A stretch of DNA of 54,203 bases from Pseudoalteromonas atlantica. Its GTDB lineage: Bacteria; Pseudomonadota; Gammaproteobacteria; Enterobacterales; Alteromonadaceae. Shown piece after piece: positions 6,618 through 17,552 of this stretch (the first letter of the stretch is position 1; every line of letters starts with the position of its first letter). The position numbers and the translations under genes were made by a program. The stretch is taken from the NCBI GenBank assembly GCA_007988745.1, contig BJUT01000026.1:1-54203 (forward strand), read 5' to 3'. The notes beneath the pieces were generated by a model. That model worked only from the letters and a program-made list of their open reading frames with translations. It was not told where the DNA came from and did not search any database.

Positions 6618-7469
6618 TTATACTGAAAACGGATATTGGATTGGTTCGTGGCATTGATAGCCTACTACTTCAAAATCGTCTCGTGTTACCCATGTTTCTA
6701 TATCTTCTAGTGATTTTATGTTTGGGTTAATATTTAATTGCGGTGAGTCAAACGGCTCACGTGTTAGCTGTACATCGCGCATTAACGGTAACTGGTTTTC
6801 GTAAATATGCGCGTTAGCAATTTTATGATACGCCTTACCTGCTTTATGGCCGGTAATTTGCGCCACCAATGCCAGTAATACAAAGCACTGAATTTGATTA
6901 AAATTAAGGCCCAGCGGCACATCGCAACTGCGCTGATACGATGTTAAATACAGCGTGTCGCCAAGCAGCGAAAACGTATGCGTGTGCATACATGGGCGCA
7001 AGCAACCAAGCTCAAACTCACCAGGATTATAAAAGGTAATTATTTCACCTCTGTCATCAATCCCGTTTTTTAAGTTATTTATTACTTTAGCAAGCTGATC
7101 GAGCGTTGAGCCATCTGGGCGCTGCCAATTTCGCCCTTGCACGCCATAAACGCGGCCCATGTCGTCCTCGCCTTTGCGGTTAGGGTTATTTAGCCATGCG
7201 TTATTATCGTTTGCGTTTGCATCCCAGGTTTTACAGCCTATATCGCGAAATTGCGCTGCGCTATCGTACCCGCGTAAGTAACCTAAAAGCTCTGCTATAG
7301 CGGCTTTATAGTAACTTTTACGAGTGGTGATCATAGGAAATTTATTATTACCTACATCGTATTCTAAGTCGGCATTAATAACGGTTAAGCAACGCGTGCC
7401 TGTGCGTTTGTTTTCTACCCATACACCTTCGTCAACGATGCGCTGACATAATTTTAAATATTGTTTCAT
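6618..7469 (-). CDS. thyA: Thymidylate synthase
   Basis: A 283-residue enzyme that methylates dUMP to dTMP with methylenetetrahydrofolate. The active-site cysteine is in LRPCMHTH, followed by [15 protein letters not shown], which binds dUMP. It is longer than E. coli ThyA (264) and has the Vibrio-like form of the active-site loop (PCMHTH rather than PCHAFF). It follows lgt by 12 bases on the same strand, the usual lgt-thyA pair of gammaproteobacteria. Confidence 0.95.
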   Translation of the reverse strand: MKQYLKLCQRIVDEGVWVENKRTGTRCLTVINADLEYDVGNNKFPMITTRKSYYKAAIAELLGYLRGYDSAAQFRDIGCKTWDANANDNNAWLNNPNRKGEDDMGRVYGVQGRNWQRPDGSTLDQLAKVINNLKNGIDDRGEIITFYNPGEFELGCLRPCMHTHTFSLLGDTLYLTSYQRSCDVPLGLNFNQIQCFVLLALVAQITGHKAGKAYHKIANAHIYENQLPLMRDVQLTREPFDSPQLNINPNIKSLEDIETWVTRDDFEVVGYQCHEPIQYPFSV

Positions 7470-7481
7470 GATCTGTTCTTA

Positions 7482-8285
7482 CTATGCCTTTGCTGCGGTT
7501 ACAGGTTGCGGTTTTTTGTACGCCCAAATTAATAGCCCTAGGCCACCAATTATCATAGGTAACGAGAGTATTTGGCCCATTGAGATAAAATCGGCAAATA
7601 AGCCAAGCTGCGCATCTGGTTGGCGGAAATATTCAATACAAAATCTAAATACGCCGTACCCTAATAAAAATACACCGGCTACACTGCCTGCAGGGCGAGG
7701 CTTTTTAATAAACCATAATAAAATTAAAAACAGGACTAGCCCTTCAAAAAAGGCTTCGTATAACTGTGATGGGTGACGCGCAAGCGGCCCACCCGTTGGA
7801 AATACCATTGCCCATGGCACATCGCTTACGCGGCCCCATAACTCGCCATTTATAAAGTTACCAATACGCCCTGCTAATAAGCCCACCGGAACCAGTGGCA
7901 CCACAAAATCCCCCACTGCGAATAGTGATTTTTTGCGGGTTTTTGCAAATAGTATAATAGCGGTAATAACCCCTAATGTTCCGCCGTGGAACGACATACC
8001 GCCTTGGTCAATTCTAAATAAATATAATGGATTTTCTAAAAAGTAACTAAACTGATAAAACAATACATAACCAATTCTACCGCCTAAAATAACCCCTAGC
8101 ATGCCGTAAAAAAGCAAGTCGCTAACTTGCTCTTTAGTCCAACCAGAGTTTGGTTTTTCGGCTTGACGATTAGCAAACCACATCGCAAATGCAAAACCAA
8201 TTAAATACATTAAACCGTACCAACGTACGCTTAGCGGTCCAACAGAAAAAATTATTGGATCGATTTGAGGAAACTCAAGTGCCAT
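7482..8285 (-). CDS. lgt: Prolipoprotein diacylglyceryl transferase
   Basis: A 267-residue polytopic inner-membrane enzyme that attaches diacylglycerol to the lipobox cysteine of prelipoproteins. About seven hydrophobic segments are seen, along with the conserved [21 protein letters not shown] and [12 protein letters not shown] blocks. ATG at 8285 ([10 protein letters not shown]) has AAAGG upstream; the longer frame to 8330 runs into the neighbouring gene and is rejected. It lies between the TSUP permease and thyA. Its products would include the lipoproteins encoded at 2-5 kb. Confidence 0.95.
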   Translation of the reverse strand: MALEFPQIDPIIFSVGPLSVRWYGLMYLIGFAFAMWFANRQAEKPNSGWTKEQVSDLLFYGMLGVILGGRIGYVLFYQFSYFLENPLYLFRIDQGGMSFHGGTLGVITAIILFAKTRKKSLFAVGDFVVPLVPVGLLAGRIGNFINGELWGRVSDVPWAMVFPTGGPLARHPSQLYEAFFEGLVLFLILLWFIKKPRPAGSVAGVFLLGYGVFRFCIEYFRQPDAQLGLFADFISMGQILSLPMIIGGLGLLIWAYKKPQPVTAAKA

Positions 8286-8295
8286 AAATAAACCT

Positions 8296-9105
8296 TTAGC
8301 TAAAAACCATTTTAAGTGCGATGAGCACAAGCAACACCGCGAAAATTTTCTTTATTATATTAACAGGTAAATAATGAGTTGCTTTAGCCCCTAAGGGCGC
8401 CACAAACCACGATGTTATTACAATACCAAATAATGCAGGTAAGTATACAAACCCTGCGAACCCATGAGCTAAATCGGTTACCTGCCAGCCTGTGCTTATA
8501 TAACCAATAGAGCCAAATAGCGCGATAACAATGCCGCTCGCTGATGCACAGCCTATCGCTTTTTTCATATCAACTGAAAAGTAATTAAGCATAGGGGCAA
8601 TAAGTGCGCCGCCACCAATACCTATTAAACCAGAAAGCGCGCCCATAAGGGCAGAAATGCTCCCTAAAATAACCCCTTTTGGTAGCGGTTTTTCTTTAAG
8701 CGATTTACTACGTGATGCCCACACCATTCTGCCTGCAATAAACACAACGCTAATTGCAAACACGCTGCGTAATGCTTGTTCGGGTATTAAACTTGCGGCA
8801 AAGCCACTTATTAACGCGCCTAAGCCTACACCCGACATAACCCACGGTGCAATTTGCCACGGCACATTATCATTTTTATGATGAGCCAAGACTGAAGAAG
8901 TAGAAGTGAATAAAATAGAGGCAAGCGATGTTGCAATAGAAATAACTAATACGTGATCAGGTGAAGTAACGTCAAACATCAGTAATAAGCTACTTAAAAC
9001 AGGCACAATAATTAAACCGCCGCCTATCCCTAATAGCCCAGCTAAAAAGCCAACTACACAGCCAAGTAGCGCACAACTGGCCACGAGTAAAGCTAAGTCA
9101 TACAT
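8296..9105 (-). CDS. TSUP-family (TauE/SafE) membrane permease
   Basis: A 269-residue polytopic membrane protein of the sulfite exporter TauE/SafE family. The two family repeats are visible as [19 protein letters not shown] (about 19-37) and [19 protein letters not shown] (about 155-173), each with the GIGGG turn. Eight hydrophobic segments are likely. The family moves sulfur or organic anions; the substrate here cannot be inferred. It lies between ptsP and lgt, 10 bases from the lgt start, so it is probably in the same transcript. Confidence 0.85.
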   Translation of the reverse strand: MYDLALLVASCALLGCVVGFLAGLLGIGGGLIIVPVLSSLLLMFDVTSPDHVLVISIATSLASILFTSTSSVLAHHKNDNVPWQIAPWVMSGVGLGALISGFAASLIPEQALRSVFAISVVFIAGRMVWASRSKSLKEKPLPKGVILGSISALMGALSGLIGIGGGALIAPMLNYFSVDMKKAIGCASASGIVIALFGSIGYISTGWQVTDLAHGFAGFVYLPALFGIVITSWFVAPLGAKATHYLPVNIIKKIFAVLLVLIALKMVFS

Positions 9106-9177
9106 AGTGTTCTCAAATACCTTTTCGTGCGCCTATATTAAAGGATTATAAAGTTAATAGCATCTTTAAGCGCTGCA

Positions 9178-11442
9178 TTATTTGGCGGTGTAGAATAGAT
9201 CGCCTAATTGGTGTTCAATCATAAAATTGCGCGTTAAGCGCAGTACCTGTTTAGCGTTCGATTGCACTAAACACTCTGCGAGTAATTGCTGCATATCGTT
9301 AATATTTAAGCGCCTTAAAATCCACTTTACTTTAGTTAACGACGACATGTTCATACTTAAATGCCTATAGCCCATGGCAATGAGTAAAATAGCACCCTCT
9401 GGCTCGCCGCCTAGCTCGCCACATAAACTAAAGGGTAAACGGTGTTTATTACATTCATTCGCTACTTTATTTAATACCCTTAACACACCGGGGTGATATG
9501 GGTTAAATAACTGAGCCACGCGCGCATTTGCTCTATCGACAGCAAGTAAGTATTGCGTTAAATCGTTACTGCCTACTGAGCAAAAATCTACTTTTTTAGC
9601 CCACTCGTCGAGCATAAATATACTTGAGGGTACTTCAAGCATAATGCCCACTTCTGGGCGCTCCAAATTTTGCTCTGGGTGTTTTTCTGCCAGTTCAAAA
9701 TAAGCTTGTTCAAATAACGCGAGCGCTTCGTCTACCTCTTCTGTACCGCTGATCATAGGCAGCATTATTTTTAAATTACCTAAGCCCATATTTGCTTTTA
9801 ACATAGCTTTGAGCTGATCTAAAAATAGCTCTGGATGGTCAAGGCTTATGCGTATGCCGCGCCACCCTAAAAAGGGATTTTCTTCGGTGATATTAAAGTA
9901 ATCTAAAACTTTATCGCCACCAATATCTAGGGTTCGCATAACCACTGGCGCTGGGTGGTAACTTTTTAGCACCTCCCTATACCAGTTTTCTTGCTCAGCT
10001 TGCGATGGAAATTGCCCCTTTTGCATAAACCATGCTTCGGTACGATAAAGTCCTACCCCATCGCAAATATGCGCACTGCTTTGCTCGGTATTAAGCTCAA
10101 GCCCTGCATTTAGCATTAAATTTATTTGCTCACCATCTAAGGTAACCGACTGCGCACTTTGCTCTGCTAAAAAGCGGTTATTGAGTAGTTTATCTTGGTG
10201 CTTTAACTGTGCGTATTCGTCGAGTAACACTTGCGAAGGAGAAATATATAAACGCCCAGCAAAGGCATCTAAAATCATTGGTTTAGCATCAAATTGCAAT
10301 AAGGGTAAATCTTCAATACCCCAAATAGCCGGTATTCCCATCGCTCGGGTTAATATAGAGGCATGGCTATTGGCTGAGCCATTCACACTCACTACACCCG
10401 CTAAATGCCCGTTGGGTACTTCAGCCAGCATGGCGGGCGTTAAGGTATTCGCAATTAATATGGTATTGGGTGGGTAATCTTTTACTGCGTGCTCTGTGTT
10501 TACAAGGTGGTGTAATACCCTTAAACCTATGTCTTTTACATCAACTGCGCGCTCTTTAATGTAGGGATCTTGCATGGCATTAAACTGCGAAATAAGCCGC
10601 TCAATAACAATTTTTAAGGCGCTTTTTGCACACCAGCCCTCTTGTAACTGTACCTCAACATTGTGGCCTAAACTTTTGGCATCAAGTAATTGTTGGTATA
10701 CATCAAATACCGCGAGTGCTTCTCGCGGGATTGAGTCACTCAAGGTCATTGACAGGGTATTAAATTCTTTGCGGGTGGCAGCAACGGCTTGTGTAAACAA
10801 ACGGCGTTGCTCGGCGCTATCGGGATCTTTTTTTAGTTCTATAGATTTAAAATCAAGCTTGGGCAGTACCACAAAGGCTTGGCCAATCCCAATACCTGGC
10901 GCACTCGACACCCCTTTGAGCACTGAGGTTTGGTGTGATGATTCGTCTTGGCGTAAAAGCTCTTTTATTTCAGCATGCGCAAGTTGCGAGGCTAGCTGCG
11001 CTGAAAGGGTAATTAAAAACGACTCTTCGTCTTGGCTAAAAACCCGCGCCATTTTTTGTTGTACAACAATAACGCCCAATACCTTTTTTTGATGGACCAC
11101 AGGTACAGACAAAAAGGCATTGTAACCTTCTTCGTTTACTTCGGGGGAGAGTTTAAAACGCGGATGAGATTTTGCAAAAGCAATATTAATGGGCTCTTCA
11201 CGCTGGGCCACTAAACCTACAAGCCCTTCGGTAAAACCAATTCTAAACTTACCTACGGCGTCGGGGTTAAGGCCTTCGGTTGCCATAAGTACAAAGTTAT
11301 CTTGGCTGTAGTCGGCAAAATAAATAGAGCAGCACTGGGTTTTCATGGCCTCTTTAACCATTTTCACAAAGCACACTAAGGCACTGTCTAAATTCGCTTG
11401 TTGCGAAACAGACTCAGCAATAGTTCTAAGTGTTGCCAGCAT
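9178..11442 (-). CDS. ptsP: Phosphoenolpyruvate-protein phosphotransferase, nitrogen PTS (EI-Ntr)
   Basis: A 754-residue cytosolic enzyme that starts the nitrogen-PTS phosphorelay by passing phosphate from PEP to NPr. The GAF domain is at about 1-155. The PTS EI N-terminal part follows from about 175, with the phospho-histidine His360 in GSANSHASILTRAMGIPA. The PEP-binding C-terminal domain shows DIGGDK, GWRGIRISLD, the metal-binding VGSNDLTQY and the catalytic cysteine in FSLCGELGG. The GAF domain marks it as PtsP rather than PtsI. It is 29 bases downstream of rppH, as in many gammaproteobacteria. The GAF domain suggests control by a small ligand such as glutamine. Confidence 0.95.
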   Translation of the reverse strand: MLATLRTIAESVSQQANLDSALVCFVKMVKEAMKTQCCSIYFADYSQDNFVLMATEGLNPDAVGKFRIGFTEGLVGLVAQREEPINIAFAKSHPRFKLSPEVNEEGYNAFLSVPVVHQKKVLGVIVVQQKMARVFSQDEESFLITLSAQLASQLAHAEIKELLRQDESSHQTSVLKGVSSAPGIGIGQAFVVLPKLDFKSIELKKDPDSAEQRRLFTQAVAATRKEFNTLSMTLSDSIPREALAVFDVYQQLLDAKSLGHNVEVQLQEGWCAKSALKIVIERLISQFNAMQDPYIKERAVDVKDIGLRVLHHLVNTEHAVKDYPPNTILIANTLTPAMLAEVPNGHLAGVVSVNGSANSHASILTRAMGIPAIWGIEDLPLLQFDAKPMILDAFAGRLYISPSQVLLDEYAQLKHQDKLLNNRFLAEQSAQSVTLDGEQINLMLNAGLELNTEQSSAHICDGVGLYRTEAWFMQKGQFPSQAEQENWYREVLKSYHPAPVVMRTLDIGGDKVLDYFNITEENPFLGWRGIRISLDHPELFLDQLKAMLKANMGLGNLKIMLPMISGTEEVDEALALFEQAYFELAEKHPEQNLERPEVGIMLEVPSSIFMLDEWAKKVDFCSVGSNDLTQYLLAVDRANARVAQLFNPYHPGVLRVLNKVANECNKHRLPFSLCGELGGEPEGAILLIAMGYRHLSMNMSSLTKVKWILRRLNINDMQQLLAECLVQSNAKQVLRLTRNFMIEHQLGDLFYTAK

Positions 11443-11471
11443 TACCTGCTCCTTATTTTATAATTATGCTA

Positions 11472-11990
11472 CTACCTTTTGTGTCGCCACTGTTCTTTAT
11501 GATGTTCTCTTTTATTAAAGGGCATTGCAAACGGTGCAAACTCTTTCATCACCCGTCTGTATACATCGCGTTTAAACGATACCACTTGCCTTACTGGGTA
11601 CCAATAACTCACCCAGCGCCAATCATCAAACTCGGGATGATGTGTTTTAAGCAAGTTTACATCTTCATCTTTGCAACGCAGTTTTAATAAAAACCATTTT
11701 TGTTTTTGCCCAATACACACCGGACTAGAGTCGCGGCGAATTAATCGCTTGGGTAATTTATAGCGTAACCAATGTTTTGAACTTGCAACTATTTCTACAT
11801 CTTCTGGTCGCAAACCTACTTCTTCGTGTAATTCACGGTACATGGTTTGTTCGGGTGTTTCTCCGTCATCAACACCGCCTTGGGGAAATTGCCAAGAATG
11901 TTGACCGTAACGTCTAGCCCAAAAAACCTGCCCCTGATTATTGCAAATTACAATTCCGACATTGGCACGAAAACCTTCGGCATCAATCAC
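11472..11990 (-). CDS. rppH: RNA pyrophosphohydrolase
   Basis: A 172-residue Nudix hydrolase that removes pyrophosphate from the 5' triphosphate end of mRNA, which opens it to RNase E decay. The Nudix box is seen as [11 protein letters not shown] followed by [10 protein letters not shown] (about residues 38-60). The start is a GTG at 11990 with GAGGCACTAAG upstream; the N-terminus ([14 protein letters not shown]) matches the family. It is the first gene of the rppH-ptsP-TSUP-lgt-thyA run and is divergent from mutH across a gap of about 570 bases. Confidence 0.95.
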   Translation of the reverse strand: MIDAEGFRANVGIVICNNQGQVFWARRYGQHSWQFPQGGVDDGETPEQTMYRELHEEVGLRPEDVEIVASSKHWLRYKLPKRLIRRDSSPVCIGQKQKWFLLKLRCKDEDVNLLKTHHPEFDDWRWVSYWYPVRQVVSFKRDVYRRVMKEFAPFAMPFNKREHHKEQWRHKR

Positions 11991-12105
11991 CTTAGTGCCT
12001 CATTTGTAAGTCGATTTTTAATGATTGTTCCACATTAGCTGCAATTCGGCAAACACTATTATCCCCAAAGTCATCACGCCCTAATCGCACGTTTACTATT
12101 TACGC

Positions 12106-12331
12106 TGTGCATAACGACTTAACCTTAAATGAGCACTGAGTAATTACAAGGATAAAATAACCCTTAATTGACGCAACTTTTAGCAAAAAAAGCTAAGCTA
12201 TGCCTTGATTATTATGTTTAGTGCTATTTACTCACAGCTTGTGTATAACTTTTGATAAACAAGGCTATTTTGCAAACAAGTCCACAATAGCAGATCTAAA
12301 AACTCGCTTTCTCCACAGATTCTGTGGATAA
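12106..12331 (-). promoter_or_regulatory. Cluster of three DnaA boxes (TTATNCACA)
   Basis: Three perfect matches to TTATNCACA lie on the minus strand: TTATGCACA (12106-12114), TTATACACA (12240-12248) and TTATCCACA (12323-12331). The last is the strongest E. coli box sequence. They fall in the long rppH-mutH gap, spaced 134 and 83 bases apart. Roughly 0.01 such matches would be expected by chance in a 226-base stretch, so the cluster is probably functional, as a DnaA-binding regulatory or titration site. No dnaA, gidA or mnmG is near, so it is not the usual oriC context. Confidence 0.6.
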
Positions 12332-12341
12332 ACATGTTTAT
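12312..12341. repeat. Two adjoining perfect palindromes
   Basis: TCCACAGA-T-TCTGTGGA (12312-12328) is joined to ATAAACATGTTTAT (12328-12341). The first shares its right arm with the DnaA box at 12323-12331. Such symmetry indicates a dimer-binding operator or a hairpin. Confidence 0.6.
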
Positions 12342-12427
12342 ATAGTTGTATTTATCCCATATAGAATTTGCTAACTTAATTAAAGCTGAATGAGTTAATT
12401 GAAAATATTAAAGCTAGTCAGTCACTT

Positions 12428-12448
12428 ACAGTTAAACTGTGACTTTTT
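12428..12448 (+). terminator. Possible orphan terminator or operator hairpin
   Basis: ACAGTT (12428-12433) and AACTGT (12435-12440) are followed by GAC and TTTTT. No annotated gene reads into it on the plus strand, so it could end a small RNA, or be a simple palindromic operator before mutH. Weak evidence. Confidence 0.25.
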
Positions 12449-12558
12449 GGGGTGAGCAAAATTACGCCAAACACAGTGCGTATAAAAAACAACCAAAAGC
12501 AAAGATATCCACCTTACGGGGGTTTTGCTATCATGGCGCTGTTAATTATTCAAGGTAA

Positions 12559-13239
12559 ATGAGTAGCATGCGACCAACAAAACCCCATTCAATTAATGAC
12601 TTAATGCAACGCGTGAACGCTATTGCTGGTTTAACATTAGGGCAATTAGCCTCTCAATACAGCTTTAAAACCCCTGACGACCTATTACGTGAAAAAGGCT
12701 GGACCGGGCAACTTATTGAATACGTGTTAGGCGCTACTGCAGGCTCAAAACCCCTCCCCGACTTTGAAGATTTAGGCATTGAATTAAAAACACTGCCTAT
12801 TTCGTATAAAGGAAAACCCTTAGAAACCACTTTTGTGTCGGTTACCCCCCTTATAAACGTAACCGGCATGACGTGGCATACAAGCGCTGTGCGTAAAAAA
12901 CTCAATCATGTTTTATGGCTGCCTATATTGAGTGAGCGCGATATTGCGCCTTTTGATAGAACCATAGGCAGTGGCTTTTTATGGCAGCCTACGCCTGAGC
13001 AAGATGCGTTGCTACAACGAGACTGGGAAGAACAAATGGAGTTAATAGCGCTTGGGCGAGTTGATGAAATATCGGGCCATTTAGGGGATGCTATACAAAT
13101 TAGGCCTAAAGCCGCTAATAGCAAAGTAGTTACCGATGCTATTGGTCCAAATGGGCAAACAATAAAAACCTTACCGCGTGGTTTTTATTTAAAAACCAGT
13201 TTTACAGGGGCTATTTTAAAGCAGCAATTTCAGCTCTGA
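12559..13239 (+). CDS. mutH: DNA mismatch repair endonuclease MutH
   Basis: A 226-residue protein that nicks the unmethylated strand at hemimethylated GATC sites when activated by MutL. The catalytic core shows DFEDLGIELKTLP (Asp and the ExK pair, about residues 71-83), which fits the restriction-enzyme fold of MutH. It is close to the family length of about 229. The start is either ATG 12559 (AAGG only 3 bases upstream) or ATG 12568; both fit. Its presence implies Dam-directed repair in this organism. It is divergent from rppH, an order also found in E. coli and Vibrio. Confidence 0.95.
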   Translation: MSSMRPTKPHSINDLMQRVNAIAGLTLGQLASQYSFKTPDDLLREKGWTGQLIEYVLGATAGSKPLPDFEDLGIELKTLPISYKGKPLETTFVSVTPLINVTGMTWHTSAVRKKLNHVLWLPILSERDIAPFDRTIGSGFLWQPTPEQDALLQRDWEEQMELIALGRVDEISGHLGDAIQIRPKAANSKVVTDAIGPNGQTIKTLPRGFYLKTSFTGAILKQQFQL

Positions 13240-13275
13240 GCTGTGCAGAAAATATTATGAGTTAAGCAAATCCTG

Positions 13276-13317
13276 TTTCGCACTACTTGCGCGTGTCAGC
13301 GAGCTTAACTCCTACAA
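13276..13317 (+). repeat. Dispersed palindromic repeat, copy A
   Basis: TTTCGCACT (13276-13284), then TTGCGCGTGTCAGCGAGCTTAA, ending CTCCTACAA (13309-13317). Copy B at 13388-13427 has the same layout: TTTCGCACT, GCGCGTCAGTAAGATTAA, CGCCTACAA. The AGTGC/GCACT part is palindromic in copy B. Confidence 0.55.
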
Positions 13318-13387
13318 GATATTTCACCTTTTTTAATAAAATAATTTGAGGTTTAAATAAAGAGTTTTCGCTTTTCTTGTACCCTCT

Positions 13388-13427
13388 TTTCGCACTGAGT
13401 GCGCGTCAGTAAGATTAACGCCTACAA
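13388..13427 (+). repeat. Dispersed palindromic repeat, copy B
   Basis: Forty bases similar to copy A (13276-13317) and in the same orientation. GCACTGAGTGC at its left end forms a small hairpin. Both copies lie between mutH and eno, with their ends about 70 bases apart. Confidence 0.55.
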
Positions 13428-13461
13428 AGCATTCTCATCTCTTTGATAAATTATCAGGCAT

Positions 13462-13489
13462 AAAAAATCCCCGCATTAGCGAGGATTTT
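13462..13489 (-). terminator. Terminator of eno
   Basis: AAAATCCCCGC (13464-13474) and GCGAGGATTTT (13479-13489) form a stem with one mismatch and loop ATTA. A T run follows on the minus strand. It is 40 bases beyond the eno stop. Confidence 0.85.
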
Positions 13490-13529
13490 ATTATCTAAAA
13501 TTAAAAATAAGATTCTATATAAAATAGAA

Positions 13530-14864
<1,335 letters not shown>

Positions 14865-14907
14865 CTAACTTTACTACGTTTTATATCTTTTAGTCAGCCC
14901 TTTAGAC

Positions 14908-14939
14908 AAAAAAGCCGTGCAATATGCACGGCTTTTTTT
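14908..14939 (-). terminator. Terminator of pyrG
   Basis: GCCGTGCA (14914-14921) and TGCACGGC (14925-14932) form a stem with a 3-base loop, flanked by A and T runs, so it works in either direction. On the minus strand it follows the pyrG stop closely. Confidence 0.9.
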
Positions 14940-14941
14940 AA

Positions 14942-16591
<1,650 letters not shown>

Positions 16592-16753
16592 TCAGGAATT
16601 AAAAGGAATATAACACCCGAGAAAGAGACTCTGGGTATATCATCAAGACGGGGCGAAATTGTACCAAAACAGCGTTGAGCAATCCAGCTAAAAATAGCGT
16701 TTACGCGCACAAAAAATGTTCGTTGATTAACATTAGGTTGTGCTGGGCTCATC

Positions 16754-17551
16754 TTATTTCGCTTTTTTAATGGCTTCCCATGCTTCTTCCATTTCGTCAA
16801 GCGTTGCGCGCTCTAAACTTTTACCTTTTGCAATTAAATAACCTTGCACTTTTTCAAAGCGCGCCGAGAACTTATCGTTGGCTTGTCTGAGTAGTTGCTC
16901 TGGGTCGCGTTTAACATGGCGAGCCACATTTACTGTGGCAAATAATAAGTCGCCTATTTCTTCTGCTGTATGATCGGATGAAGGGTCGTGCTCAAGCGCT
17001 TCTTTTACTTCAAATACTTCTTCACTTACTTTATCAAGTGCCCCGTGGTAGCTTGGCCAATCAAAACCAAGTGCGGCAACACGCTGCTGAATTTTTTTAG
17101 CTTTAGTTAGGCTTGGCATATTGGTAGGTATATCTTGCCAAAGTGAGGCTTTGCTTGGCTGTACTTTTGCTGCACGCTCTTGTGCTTTAATTGCTTGCCA
17201 TTGCTTTGCTAATTGCTCGTCGGTTAACGCTTGCTTAGTGGTAAAAACATGAGGGTGACGGCGGGTAAGTTTACTATTTAGCTCACTAACCACGTCGTTA
17301 AAATCAAATAGCTCCTGCTCTTTGGCAAGTTGTGCATAAAAAACTATTTGAAACAGTAAATCACCCAGCTCATTTTTAAGCTCGTTTAAATTACCCGACT
17401 CTATGCAATCGGCCACTTCAAAGGCTTCTTCTAGCGTGTGCGGAACAATCGATTTAAAGTTTTGCTTGCGATCCCACGGGCAACCGTCGGTAGGATCGCG
17501 AAGCAACGCCATAATATCGAGGAGTTGCTCAAGGGCGTTACTGTTTGCCAT
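16754..17551 (-). CDS. mazG: Nucleoside triphosphate pyrophosphohydrolase MazG
   Basis: A 265-residue all-alpha NTP pyrophosphohydrolase with two MazG domains. The first (about residues 8-120) has GCPWDRKQ, then TLEEAFEVAD and ELGDLLFQIVFYA, matching the EExxE...ExxD metal-binding pattern. The second is at about 170-250, with EEVFEVKEAL and EEIGDLLFATVNVA. It clears non-canonical NTPs and may lower ppGpp. ATG 17551 lies one base after the relA stop, so translation is coupled to relA; an upstream extension of the frame would overlap relA and is rejected. Confidence 0.95.
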   Translation of the reverse strand: MANSNALEQLLDIMALLRDPTDGCPWDRKQNFKSIVPHTLEEAFEVADCIESGNLNELKNELGDLLFQIVFYAQLAKEQELFDFNDVVSELNSKLTRRHPHVFTTKQALTDEQLAKQWQAIKAQERAAKVQPSKASLWQDIPTNMPSLTKAKKIQQRVAALGFDWPSYHGALDKVSEEVFEVKEALEHDPSSDHTAEEIGDLLFATVNVARHVKRDPEQLLRQANDKFSARFEKVQGYLIAKGKSLERATLDEMEEAWEAIKKAK

Positions 17552-17552
17552 T

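Noticed and set aside
12106..12331. Chromosome replication origin
   Set aside because: The DnaA boxes are few, no AT-rich unwinding block is evident and no dnaA, dnaN, mnmG or rpmH gene is near.
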